This document shows positions 21,385-30,900 of a stretch of DNA of 33,839 bases, in pieces (positions within the stretch are counted from its first letter, which is position 1; every line of letters starts with the position of its first letter). Origin of the DNA: Oxalobacteraceae bacterium UBA6704 (lineage in GTDB: Bacteria; Pseudomonadota; Gammaproteobacteria; Burkholderiales; Burkholderiaceae_D); assembly GCA_002454505.1 (NCBI GenBank), contig DKJA01000134.1, positions 1 to 33,839 on the forward strand, in the 5' to 3' direction. A program made the translations under genes and the position numbers. Under the pieces are notes generated by a model. The model worked only from the letters and a program-made list of their open reading frames with translations. It did not search any database and was not told the origin of the DNA.

Positions 21385-23459
21385 CGGCGGCGCTGCAACG
21401 CTGGCGCGCCAATCCGGTCGGTGCCGGCCTGCTGCCGCTGCTGCTGGCGGCGTTCCTGTTCCTGATGCTGCGCAACGCGGGCATCTACCCCATCGTGTTC
21501 ATCGACGAATGGGTGTACAGCAGCGGCGCGCGGCTGGTGGCGCGGGCCGAGGCGATGGTGCCGTCCTACGTGTACTTCGCGCTGTTCCGCCTGACCAACC
21601 GGTGCGGCGACAGCTTCATGGAATGCAACCGGCTGCTCAATGCCGTGCTGTTCGTCGGCGCCGCGCCGTTCATCTACCTGCTGGCGCGGCGCGTGGCCGC
21701 GGCATGGGTGGCCGTGCTGGTGGCGCTGGCCGCCGTGCTGGCGCCGGCCAATGCGCTGACGCCCTACTTCATGCCGGAAGCGGCGTATTACTTCGCCTTC
21801 TGGGTGATGTGCCACGCTGCCTTCCGCGTCTACGAACGCCGTACCGCCGGCCGTGCGATGGCGCTGGGCGCGCTGGTCGGCATCGGCGCGATGGTCAAGA
21901 TGCACACGCTGTTCCTGCTGCCGTCCTTCCTGCTGTTCGTGGCGTTCGCCACGTGGACCACGCGCGCCGAAGGCGGCGTGCGGGGCTGGCTGCGCAGCAC
22001 GGCGCTGCTGTGGGCCGCGTTGCTGGGCGCCGCCGCCGTGGCCCGCTTCGGCCTGGGCCGCCTGCTGGCCGGCAAGCCGGGCATGCACCTGTTCGGCGAA
22101 CTGTATTCCGGCCAGATCGCCTACACCAGCCACGCGCACCTGCCGTACGACCAGCTGGCGCAGCTGGCGCTGGCCAACCTGGGCGGCCAGCTGATGATCC
22201 TGACGCTGCTGTTCGGCGTGCCGCTGGCGATGCTGGCGGTGCACGGCACGGACATCGTGCGCGGCCGCCTGCGCAACGACCCGGCGCAGGCGATGGCCGT
22301 GCTGACGCTGCTGCTGCTGGGCGCGCTGATCGCCGTGACGGTGGGCTTCACCACGTCGATCACGGGCCTCGGGGCGCAGGAGACGGCCAGCCGCATCCAT
22401 ACCCGCTACTACAACTTCGCGCTGCCGCTGCTGGTGCTGTGCGCCGCCGCCGGTCTCTCCGCCGGCGGGCAGCCCGGCCTGCGCCGCCGGGCCGCGCTCG
22501 GTGTACTGGCGCTGGCCGGGCTGGCCTGCGCCCAGCTGATCCTGCTGCAGCGCTTCACGCACAACATCATCGACGCGCCGGAGCTGCGCACCCTCGCGCT
22601 GAACCCGCAGGCGTTCCGCATCGCCGGCGTGCTGGCGGCCGTCGCGCTGGCGGGCTGGATCGTGAAGCCGCTGGCCGGCGCGCGGCTGTTCCTGTACCTG
22701 TTCCTGCCGGCGACCACGCTGTACATGGCGAAGGTGACGGCCGAGCAGGTGCGGCAGTCGATCTATCCGGACCCGTATTCGAAGGCGGGCCTGTTCGTTC
22801 GCCACTACCTGACGAAACAGGAAACCGGCCGGATGGCGCTGGTGGCGGACGACATGGGCGGCCTGCACCGGGCCCGCTTCTTCATCGACGATCCGGCCGC
22901 GCAGCTGATGCTGACGGCGCCCGGCACCGTGCCGGACTGGTCGAAGCTGCCGGCCGGGAAGAGCTGGGTGCTCACGGTGGGCAAGTACGCTTTGCCGCCG
23001 CACGCCCGCATCTACGCGCAGAAGGACGACATGACGCTGGCCCAGGTGGGCGCGCTGGACGCGGCGGGCCAGCGCTTCGACTTCTCCCGGCCCCTGCCGG
23101 CCGAGTACGTGCAGCGGATCGACGGCCTGTCGCCGTCCGAACCGTGGGGCGCCCGCTTCGGCAGCACGCGCGTGGCGATCCAGTTCGAACTGCCGCTGCC
23201 GAAACGCCTGGCGCTGTCGCTCGACGCGCGGGCCTTCGATGCGGCCGCCGCGCGGGAAATCCAGGTAGCGATCGGCGGGCAGCGCCAGTCGGTGCGCCTG
23301 GACGGGGCCCGGACCAATGCGAAGCTGGTGTTCGACACGGACGGCACCAGCGACAACGTGGAGTTCACCGTGCTGCCGCGCGCCGGCGCCGCGGCCGATG
23401 CGGTGCCCGACGACGTGGGCCTGGAGGCGCTGTCGATCGAGGCGGCGCCCGGCGCCTGA
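21381..23459 (+). CDS. GT-C-like membrane glycosyltransferase with C-terminal periplasmic domain, copy 2
   Basis: A 692-aa paralogue of the preceding protein with the same layout: VFIDEWVYSSGARL in the first periplasmic loop, CGDSFMECNRLLNAVLF after it, about ten membrane segments, and a C-terminal domain with EPWGARFGSTRVAIQFELPLP. The copies are clearly diverged in their loops and C-termini, so they probably use different acceptors or linkages rather than being redundant. The start, GTG at 21381, overlaps the previous stop by 4 bp. It is the last gene of the glycan operon, 26 bp before the terminator palindrome begins. Confidence 0.75.
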   Translation: MTAALQRWRANPVGAGLLPLLLAAFLFLMLRNAGIYPIVFIDEWVYSSGARLVARAEAMVPSYVYFALFRLTNRCGDSFMECNRLLNAVLFVGAAPFIYLLARRVAAAWVAVLVALAAVLAPANALTPYFMPEAAYYFAFWVMCHAAFRVYERRTAGRAMALGALVGIGAMVKMHTLFLLPSFLLFVAFATWTTRAEGGVRGWLRSTALLWAALLGAAAVARFGLGRLLAGKPGMHLFGELYSGQIAYTSHAHLPYDQLAQLALANLGGQLMILTLLFGVPLAMLAVHGTDIVRGRLRNDPAQAMAVLTLLLLGALIAVTVGFTTSITGLGAQETASRIHTRYYNFALPLLVLCAAAGLSAGGQPGLRRRAALGVLALAGLACAQLILLQRFTHNIIDAPELRTLALNPQAFRIAGVLAAVALAGWIVKPLAGARLFLYLFLPATTLYMAKVTAEQVRQSIYPDPYSKAGLFVRHYLTKQETGRMALVADDMGGLHRARFFIDDPAAQLMLTAPGTVPDWSKLPAGKSWVLTVGKYALPPHARIYAQKDDMTLAQVGALDAAGQRFDFSRPLPAEYVQRIDGLSPSEPWGARFGSTRVAIQFELPLPKRLALSLDARAFDAAAAREIQVAIGGQRQSVRLDGARTNAKLVFDTDGTSDNVEFTVLPRAGAAADAVPDDVGLEALSIEAAPGA

Positions 23460-23484
23460 CGCGCCGGCAATGTCGATGCATCGG

Positions 23485-23522
23485 ACGTAAAAAAAGCGGG
23501 CAGTGCCCGCTTTTTTTTACGT
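23485..23522. terminator. Bidirectional terminator between the glycan operon and rhlE
   Basis: GCGGGC-AGT-GCCCGC is flanked by seven A residues on the left and eight T residues on the right, and the palindrome extends to ACGT at both ends. It can end plus-strand transcripts of the glycan operon and minus-strand transcripts of rhlE, which converge here. Confidence 0.93.
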
Positions 23523-23531
23523 CTTCACACC

Positions 23532-24992
23532 CTACTCCTTCGGCAGGCCGCCCAGCAGGGCCGCCAGCTTCTGCTTCGGCTTCGCCGACGCACCCGTCGT
23601 CGATGCCGCCGCCGTGCTCGTGGTGGCGCGGGTCGGCTCGTAAGGCTTCAGGAACCATGGATCGACCTTGTCGCGGCGCGGCCCGCCGGCAGGACGGCTG
23701 CCGTTGCTGGTGCGTTCCGTGCGCTCGGCGCGGTCGGTCGGGCGCGCGGCGCGTTCGGGACGTTCGGGACGTTCGCTGCGTTCGCCTTCCGCACCGCGGC
23801 GCGGCGGACGGCGCTCGCCCCGTTCGTCGCTGCGCACGGCGCCCGGATTGAAGCCGGCCAGGTCGGCCTTGCGGATGGCCTGCTTGATCAGCTTCTCGAT
23901 GTCGACCAGCAGGCGCTCGTCCTTGTCGGAATAGATCGAGATCGCGTCGCCCGACGCGCCGGCACGGCCCGTGCGGCCGATGCGGTGCACGTAGTCTTCC
24001 GCGTTGTACGGCAGGTCGTAGTTGATCACGCACGGCAGGTCGGAGATGTCCAGGCCGCGGGCCGCCACGTCGGTGGCCACCAGCACGTCGATCTCGCCCC
24101 GCTTGAACGCTTCCAGCGCGGCCATGCGTTCCTGCTGCGTCTTGTCGCCGTGGATGGCGGAAGCCTTCATGCCCTCCTGCTCCAGGCCGCGGGCCAGCCG
24201 CGATGCGCCGATCTTCGTGTTCGAGAACACGATCACCTGCTTCAGCTCGCGCGAACGGAGGATGTGGGCGACCGCTTCGCGCTTGTGCTCTTCGGCCACC
24301 TTGTAGACCACCTGCGTGACCTTGTCGGCCGTGGCGTTGCTGCGCGCCACCTCGATGGTCACCGGGTCGGTCAGGAAGCTGTTGGCCAGCTTCTTGATCT
24401 CCGGCGAGAACGTGGCCGAGAACATCAGGTTCTGGCGCTTTTTCGGCAGCAGGTTGATGATGCGCTGCAGGTCGGGCAGGAAGCCCATGTCCAGCATGCG
24501 GTCGGCCTCGTCCATCACGAGCATCTGCACCTGCGACAGCGACACCGTTTTCTGTTCGATGTGGTCCAGCAGGCGGCCCGGCGTGGCGACGAGGATGTCG
24601 ACGCCGTGTTTCAGCAGCTTGATCTGCGGGTTGATGCTGACGCCGCCGAAGATCACGGCCGAGTTCAGTTTCGTGTACTTGCCGTAGATGCGGACGCTTT
24701 CCTCGACCTGCGCCGCCAGTTCGCGCGTCGGGGTCAGGATCAGCGCGCGGATGGCCCGCGGCGACGTGTTATTCGTTTGCTTCGCACCGACGGCGTCGGT
24801 GGACAGGCGGTGCAGCACCGGCAGCGTGAAGCCGGCCGTCTTGCCGGTACCGGTCTGTGCGCCGGCCAGCAGGTCGCCGCCGTTCATGACGGCCGGGATG
24901 GCCTGGGTCTGGATCGGCGTCGGCGTGGTGTAACCGGTTTCGGTAACGGCGCGGACGATCGCATCGGACAAGCCAAGATGAGAGAAAGACAT
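23532..24992 (-). CDS. rhlE: DEAD-box RNA helicase RhlE
   Basis: A 486-aa ATP-dependent RNA helicase, probably active in ribosome assembly and RNA turnover. All motifs are present: Q motif (GYTTPTPIQTQAIP), motif I AQTGTGKT, Ia PTRELA, II DEADRMLD, III SATF, V TDVAARGLDI and VI HRIGRTGRAG. The core ends near residue 370. The remaining ~115 residues are a low-complexity Arg/Glu/Pro-rich tail (ERPERPERAARPTDRAERTERT in part tandem at DNA level near 23755-23780), then WFLKPYEP, a short conserved tail element. Such tails bind RNA. The ATG at 24992 is preceded by an extended -10 promoter at 25082-25090. Confidence 0.95.
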   Translation of the reverse strand: MSFSHLGLSDAIVRAVTETGYTTPTPIQTQAIPAVMNGGDLLAGAQTGTGKTAGFTLPVLHRLSTDAVGAKQTNNTSPRAIRALILTPTRELAAQVEESVRIYGKYTKLNSAVIFGGVSINPQIKLLKHGVDILVATPGRLLDHIEQKTVSLSQVQMLVMDEADRMLDMGFLPDLQRIINLLPKKRQNLMFSATFSPEIKKLANSFLTDPVTIEVARSNATADKVTQVVYKVAEEHKREAVAHILRSRELKQVIVFSNTKIGASRLARGLEQEGMKASAIHGDKTQQERMAALEAFKRGEIDVLVATDVAARGLDISDLPCVINYDLPYNAEDYVHRIGRTGRAGASGDAISIYSDKDERLLVDIEKLIKQAIRKADLAGFNPGAVRSDERGERRPPRRGAEGERSERPERPERAARPTDRAERTERTSNGSRPAGGPRRDKVDPWFLKPYEPTRATTSTAAASTTGASAKPKQKLAALLGGLPKE

Positions 24993-25081
24993 AGTTGCTC
25001 TGGTAAGTGTTTCAGCCCCGTGCCAGTCGCAGGCAGGGTAATCGGAGAATGCGGCCGGACTGGTCGGCGGTTCGCCCAGCC

Positions 25082-25090
25082 AGTATAGCA
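25082..25090 (-). promoter_or_regulatory. Extended -10 promoter for rhlE
   Basis: On the minus strand the sequence is TGC-TATACT, an extended -10 element, about 90 bp upstream of the rhlE start. No consensus -35 is seen, which is usual for this class. Confidence 0.5.
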
Positions 25091-25122
25091 GTGATTATCG
25101 GCATGACTTTCGCCATGGCAAT

Positions 25123-25151
25123 AAAAAAGAGGCCCCAGGCCTCTTTTTTTT
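25123..25151 (-). terminator. Rho-independent terminator of suhB
   Basis: GAGGCC-CCA-GGCCTC with six A residues on the left and eight T residues on the right, 38 bp after the suhB stop. Read on the minus strand, it ends suhB transcription before the rhlE promoter. The flanking A/T runs would let it work in both directions. Confidence 0.88.
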
Positions 25152-25188
25152 GTAACAAAGCTACACGAATAATTGCAAATTAGGTAAT

Positions 25189-25980
25189 TTACGCAAATTC
25201 GGCAAGCAGGCCGACCATCTGGCCGAACACGCGCGGGCTGCCGGCGATGATGTGACCGGTCGCCAGGTAGTTCGATTCGCCGTTGAATTCGCCGGCGATG
25301 CCGCCCGCTTCGGTGACCAGCAGCGAGCCGGCGGCGATGTCCCACGGCTGCAGGTTCTTCTCGTAATAGCCGTCCAGGCGGCCGCAGGCCACGTAGGCCA
25401 GGTCCAGCGCGGCGGAGCCGGCGCGGCGCACGCCGTGGCTGCGTTCGGCCATCAGGCCGTACATTTTGAGGTATTCGTCGAGCGCCTTGGCGCTGCCGTT
25501 CTTGTAGCCCGTGCCCAGCAGCGCGCCGGCGATGCGGTCCTGCTTGCGCACGCGGATGCGTTTTTCGTTCAGGTAGGCGCCGGCGCCTTTTTCGGCGGTG
25601 AACAGGTCGTTGCGCACCGGGTCGTAGACGACGGCCAGCGTGATCACGCCGCGCTGCTGCAGCGCGATCGATACGCAGTATTGCGGGAAGCCGTGGATGA
25701 AGTTGGTGGTGCCGTCCAGCGGGTCGATGACCCACACGAATTCACTCTCGTCGTTCACATTGCCGGTAACGCCCGATTCTTCGCACAGGAAGGCGTGCGT
25801 GGGGTAGGCTTTCGACAGCACCTCGATGATTGCCTGCTCGGCGGCCTGGTCCACGTCGGTGACGAAATCGTTGTGTTGTTTTTCGGTGACCTCGACCCGG
25901 TCCAGGTCGAACGAGGCACGGTTGATGACGGCGGCGCCGCGGCGGGCGGCCTTCACGGCCGTATTGAGCATGGGATGCAT
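25189..25980 (-). CDS. suhB: Inositol-1-monophosphatase family protein SuhB
   Basis: A 263-aa Mg-dependent phosphatase; in proteobacteria SuhB also joins the rRNA antitermination complex. The metal- and substrate-binding residues are intact: E67/E68 in FLCEESG, D86-PLDG-T91 in WVIDPLDGTTNF, and the C-terminal WDIAAGSLLVTEAGG. Length is normal for the family. The ATG at 25980 fits homologues. It is divergent from trmJ, a pairing common in beta-proteobacteria. Confidence 0.95.
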   Translation of the reverse strand: MHPMLNTAVKAARRGAAVINRASFDLDRVEVTEKQHNDFVTDVDQAAEQAIIEVLSKAYPTHAFLCEESGVTGNVNDESEFVWVIDPLDGTTNFIHGFPQYCVSIALQQRGVITLAVVYDPVRNDLFTAEKGAGAYLNEKRIRVRKQDRIAGALLGTGYKNGSAKALDEYLKMYGLMAERSHGVRRAGSAALDLAYVACGRLDGYYEKNLQPWDIAAGSLLVTEAGGIAGEFNGESNYLATGHIIAGSPRVFGQMVGLLAEFA

Positions 25981-26096
25981 GGCAGATTCCGTAAAAATGG
26001 ACAGGCCGCCGGGCGCATGCGCGAAAAATCGGCGCTGCGGACAGGCGGTTGCTGTGTGAACAAGAATGAATTAAAGAGCAGCGCGGCCCGGCAAGG

Positions 26097-26102
26097 TAGA
26101 AT
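26097..26102 (+). promoter_or_regulatory. Possible -10 box of trmJ
   Basis: TAGAAT, 30 bp before the trmJ ATG. The best -35-like hexamer (TTAAAG, 26071-26076) is 20 bp away, longer than ideal. Confidence 0.3.
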
Positions 26103-26131
26103 CTGCCGTTTCGCGAAAAGCGCTATTTTAA

Positions 26132-26902
26132 ATGATGCAGCACGAAATCACACCGTCTCTTTTCAGTCGCCTCCGTGTCGTGCTCGTGGAAACGAGCCGC
26201 CCCGGCAACATCGGCTCGGTCGCGCGCGCAATGAAAACGATGGGTTTCGGCGAGCTGGTGCTCGTCAATCCCCGCTTCGACGGCGCGCTGCAGCACGAGG
26301 AGGCGGTGGCCTTTGCCAGCGGCGCGCAGGACATCCTGGCCGGCGCCCGCATCGTGACGACGATGGCCGAGGCGCTGGACGGCATCACCCATGCGGCAGC
26401 CGTGTCGGCCCGGCTGCGCGAATTCTCGCCGCCCGTGCAGACACCCCGGCAGATGGCGCAGCACGTGGCGGCGGCCGGCGACCTGGCGGCGGCGGTGATC
26501 TTCGGCAACGAGCGCTTCGGCCTGCCGAACGACATCGTGGAACGGTGCAATGTACTGATCAATATTCCCGCCAATCCCGACTACTCGTCGCTGAACCTGG
26601 CACAGGCGGCCCAGGTGGTGCTGTACGAATGCCGCATGGCCGCGCTGGACGGACAGGGCACCGTTGCCAGCCAGGTCGGCTTCCACGGCGATGCCGCCAG
26701 CCAGGAGCAGATCGAAGGCATGTACACGCACCTCGAGCAGGCGCTGGTGCGGATCGGCTTTCTCGACGCGCACAACCCGCGCAAGCTGATGCCGCGCCTG
26801 AAGCGCCTGTTTGCCCGCAGCGGGCTGGAGACGGAGGAAGTCAACATCCTGCGCGGCATCGCGCGGCAGATCATGGCGGCCAAGGACAAGCCGGAGTCAT
26901 AA
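26132..26902 (+). CDS. trmJ: tRNA (cytidine/uridine-32-2'-O)-methyltransferase TrmJ
   Basis: A 256-aa SPOUT-fold enzyme that methylates the 2'-OH of residue 32 in certain tRNA anticodon loops using SAM. The three knot motifs are present: RPGNIGSVARAMKTMGF, IFGNERFGLPNDIV and INIPANPDYSSLNLAQAAQVVLYE. The C-terminal extension (about residues 170-256) is the TrmJ-type tail. Two in-frame ATGs occur at 26132 and 26135; there is no strong ribosome binding site. The hydrolase gene follows 9 bp later and may be cotranscribed. Confidence 0.93.
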   Translation: MMQHEITPSLFSRLRVVLVETSRPGNIGSVARAMKTMGFGELVLVNPRFDGALQHEEAVAFASGAQDILAGARIVTTMAEALDGITHAAAVSARLREFSPPVQTPRQMAQHVAAAGDLAAAVIFGNERFGLPNDIVERCNVLINIPANPDYSSLNLAQAAQVVLYECRMAALDGQGTVASQVGFHGDAASQEQIEGMYTHLEQALVRIGFLDAHNPRKLMPRLKRLFARSGLETEEVNILRGIARQIMAAKDKPES

Positions 26903-26911
26903 GGAGCAGAC

Positions 26912-27829
26912 ATGGTAATCCGCATCCTGCTGGCGATCATGGCCATCCAGGTGGCAGTGGCGCTGGCGATCTGGTACGCGGCCGCCGCCTATGTGCCGGT
27001 CGACCTGGCCCTGCTGCTGGCGCTGCTGGCCGTCGTGCTGGTGCGGATGACGATCACCGCCAACAACTTCCGGCTGGCGCGCCGCTTCGGCAGCGCCGTG
27101 CCGCCCGAGCACCGCCTCGACGGCTTGGCCAGGGCGCGGCTGTTCTTCGGCGAGTTCCGCGCCACGATGCTCGCTTCCTCCTGGCACATGCTGCGCCACC
27201 GTCCCGCCCCTTTTTATGATGGCCACTCGCCGGCACTGCCGGTGCTGCTCGTCCATGGCTACGGCTGCAACGGCGGTTACTGGCACGCGCTGCGCGCGCT
27301 GCTGCGGCGCGATGGCATCCGCCACGCGACCGTCGACCTGGAACCCGTCACGGCTTCGATCGACGATTTCGTCGAGCCGGTGGAGCGCGCGGTGCAGCAG
27401 TTGCTGGCAGCGACGGGCGCACCGCAGGTCGTCATCGTCGGTCACAGCATGGGTGGCCTGGTGGCCCGGGCGTGGCTGCGGCGCCACGGTCCGGCGCGCG
27501 TGGCGCGCATCGTCACGCTGGCCACGCCGCACCACGGCACCGGACTGGCCAGCTTCGGCATCGGCGCCAACGCGCACCAGATGCGCTGCAGCGGCGCGTG
27601 GCTGGAACAGCTGGAACGCGACGATATCGGCCTGCGCGGCCTGTTTACGTCGCTCTGGTCGTGGCACGACAACATCATCGCGCCGCAGCTGTCCTGCCGC
27701 TTGCCGGGTGCAAGGAATATCCCGTTTGCCGGCATCGGCCACGTGGCCATCGGCAGCGACCCGCGCGTGCTCGGCCGCGTGCGCGAAGAGATTTTGACGG
27801 CCACTACCCCATCCGCTACACTAAGTTGA
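26912..27829 (+). CDS. Membrane-anchored alpha/beta hydrolase (lipase/esterase-like)
   Basis: A 305-aa serine hydrolase. Two N-terminal hydrophobic stretches (about residues 4-25 and 29-46) should anchor it in the inner membrane. The hydrolase fold begins near 108 with LPVLLVHGYGCNGGYWHAL (oxyanion region), the nucleophile elbow is GHSMGG near 173, ATPHHGTGLASFG resembles bacterial lipases, and likely acid and histidine are in SWHDNIIAP and GHVAI. A lipase or esterase acting on lipids is probable; the substrate is unknown. AAGGAGC precedes the ATG. The stop codon lies in a possible TTGACA -35 of the next gene. Confidence 0.85.
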   Translation: MVIRILLAIMAIQVAVALAIWYAAAAYVPVDLALLLALLAVVLVRMTITANNFRLARRFGSAVPPEHRLDGLARARLFFGEFRATMLASSWHMLRHRPAPFYDGHSPALPVLLVHGYGCNGGYWHALRALLRRDGIRHATVDLEPVTASIDDFVEPVERAVQQLLAATGAPQVVIVGHSMGGLVARAWLRRHGPARVARIVTLATPHHGTGLASFGIGANAHQMRCSGAWLEQLERDDIGLRGLFTSLWSWHDNIIAPQLSCRLPGARNIPFAGIGHVAIGSDPRVLGRVREEILTATTPSATLS

Positions 27830-27858
27830 CAAGAAGAAACATTCAGTCACTTTATAAC
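27826..27858 (+). promoter_or_regulatory. Possible promoter of the GGDEF/EAL gene
   Basis: A perfect TTGACA (27826-27831) overlaps the hydrolase stop codon. TTTATA starts 19 bp and TATAAC 21 bp after it; both spacings are long. This is weak support for a separate promoter in the 135-bp gap. Confidence 0.3.
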
Positions 27859-27964
27859 AATCACCGGCAGGCATCCCGTGCATCGCTTCGGCAAGGAATA
27901 AGGGATACTGGCTTCGACCGGCAACGACCACAACACAAGCGATAACAACAGCGGGAGGGAGAAC

Positions 27965-30900
27965 GTGTCAGCACGCATTCTCATCATAGAAGACAACCCC
28001 ACCAATATGGAGCTGATGGTATACCTGCTCCGCGCCTTCGGCTATACGCCGCTGTCGGCGAGCGATGGGGAAGAGGGCGTGGCCGCGGCGCGGCGCGAGC
28101 TGCCGGACCTGATCATCTGCGACGTCCACCTGCCGAAGCTGGACGGCTATGGCGTCGTCACGGCGCTCAAGGCCGATATCACGACGCAGCACATTCCCGC
28201 GCTGGCCGTAACGGCGCTGGCGATGGTGGGGGACCGCGAACGGCTGCTGGCCGCCGGCTTCGACGGCTACATCGGCAAGCCCATCGAGCCGGACAGCTTC
28301 GTCACGCAAATCGAGTCTTTTTTGCCGGGGGAGATGTCGCCCCCTGAACCATCCGACATCGCGGCGATCCTGATCGTCGACGACCACGTGCTGAACCGCC
28401 AATTCCTGATGACGCTGCTGGCCTATTCCGGCTACCGGCTGATGGAGGCGGCCAGCGGCGCGGAGGCCCTGCAACTGATCGGCGAAGACCGGCCGGACCT
28501 GATCATCTCCGACATCCTGATGCCCCGCATGGACGGCTACGAATTCGTGGCGCGCGTGCGGGACAATCCGGCCACGGCCACCGTGCCGATCATCTTCTAT
28601 ACGGCCACCTACCGCGAGCGCGAGGCGCTGGCCGTGGCGCAGGCCTGCGGCGTGCGCTGGGTGCTGCCCAAGCCTTCCGATCCGGAAGTCATTCTGGCCG
28701 CCGTCCACGAGGCGCTGGGCACCACGGCGCCGGCCGCACCGGTTGCCGCAGTCGAGCAGCCGGCCGGCGTGCGGGACGCCGGCACGCCGGCCGATATCGG
28801 CCACCAGGTGGCCGGCTTCCTGGACGAAGTGGCATCGAGCAGCCAGGTGCTGACCCAGCTGGTGAACGATGGCGTGGCCGGCGACGGCGAAGCCGAGCGG
28901 CTGCGCTCGATGACGCAGCGGCTGTCCAACAGCCTGTCGAGCCTGCAGGCCGTCAGCCTGCGCCTGACGGCGCTGATCGAGCTGGGCATCGACCTCGGCG
29001 CGGAACGCGAGCCGCAGGCGCTCGTCGATATCGGCTGCCGGGTGGCGCAGAACATCTGCATGTCGGCGTATGCCTGCATCGGCGTGCTGGACGACACGCG
29101 CGAGTCGCTGGGCTGGTTCAGCAGCTGCGGCACGGGCGAATCGGCACCGCTGCCGACCGGCGCGCCGCTGTCCGGCGTGCTGCAGCAGGTGGTCGGCGAA
29201 CGCCGCATCGTCCGCCGCGGCGGCTTGCCCGGCGATCCCGCGGCGCTGGGCCTGCCGGACGGGCATCCGCTGGTGCATTCCTTCCTCGGCGTGCCGATCG
29301 CTTCCGGCGAGCGCGTGCACGGCTGGCTGTACCTGGCCAACAAGCTGGGCGACGAAGGCTTTTCCGAGGTCGACGAGCGGATCGCCGCCACGGTGGCCGC
29401 GCAGATCGCCGTCTCGTACGAAAACCTGCAGCTGTACGAGGAAGTGCGCCGCAACCACGCGCAGCTGCAGCAGGACATGGATGCGCGCATCCGCCTGACC
29501 GAGGACCTGCGCCGCTTCCGCATGGCGATGGATGCCACGGCGGACGCCATCTTCCTCGTCGACCGCGCCAATATGTGCTTCGTGGACGTCAACGTGACGG
29601 CCAGCCGCATGCTGGGCTTCGAGCGCGAGGATTTCCTGCTGGTGGGCGACCACGAACAGGGCGGCGCGCCGCCGCAGCTGGTGGACCTGTACGAAAAACT
29701 GCTGTCCGGCGACCAGGGCGGCGCGATGGCCGAGCTGCTGCTGCACCGGCGCGACGGCTCGCTGCTGTCGGTGGAAGTGCAGCGCCGCACGCTGCGCTCG
29801 GGCCACAACTGGATCCTCGTCGCCGTCGCCCGCGACATCACGGAGCGCAAGGAAGCCGAGCGCCGGCTGCTGAAACTGGCCCACTTCGACACGCTGACCG
29901 GCCTGCCGAACCGCAGCCAGCTGTATGAGTCGCTGACCCATTCGCTGGCCCAGGCGGCCGAACACCGGTGGGCGCTGGCCGTGCTGTTCCTCGACATGGA
30001 CCGCTTCAAGAACATCAACGACACGCTGGGCCACACCATCGGCGACGAGCTGCTGCGCCAGTTCGCCAGCCGGCTGGTGGACTGCCTGCGCGTGCGCGAC
30101 ACGATCGGCCGCTTCGGCGGCGACGAATTCGCGGCGATCCTGATGCTGCCGGACGGCGTGCAGAGCGCGCTGCCGGTGGTCGACAAGATCCGCGAGGCGA
30201 TGCGCCAGCCGTTCGACCTGAAGGGCCACGAGGTGACGGTCACCTGCAGCATCGGCATCGCCGTCTATCCGGACGACGGGCTCGATGCGGACACGCTGAT
30301 CAAGTATGCCGACACGGCGATGTACCGCGCCAAGGAGGCAGGGCGCGATGCGTTCCGCTTCTTCACGGCCGAAATGAACGCCCAGTCGCTGGCCCGGCTG
30401 GACCTGGAAAACGCGCTGCGCCGCGCCATCGACAACGAGGAGTTCGTGCTGTACTTCCAGCCGAAGGTGGACATCGGCACGGGCCGCATCAGCGGCGCCG
30501 AGGCGCTGATCCGCTGGAACCGGCCGGGGCACGGCATGGTGTCGCCGGCGCTGTTCATCCCGCTGCTGGAAGAGACGGGGCTGATCGTCCGCGTCGGCAA
30601 CTGGGTGATCCACGAGGCGTGCCGCACGATCGCGCACTGGCAGGCCACCGGCGTCGGCGGCGTGCAGATTTCCGTGAACGTTTCCGGCATCCAGTTCTTC
30701 GTCGGCGGCCTGCAGGAGGAAGTGCTGCGCGCGCTGCGCGAGCACGATATCCCGCCCGAGCTGCTGGAGCTGGAGCTGACGGAAAGCTCGCTGATGTCGA
30801 ACGCGGAAGAGACGATCACCGTGCTGCAGAACCTGAAGGAACTGGGCATCCGCATCTCGATCGACGATTTCGGCACGGGCTACTCGTCGCTGGCCTACCT

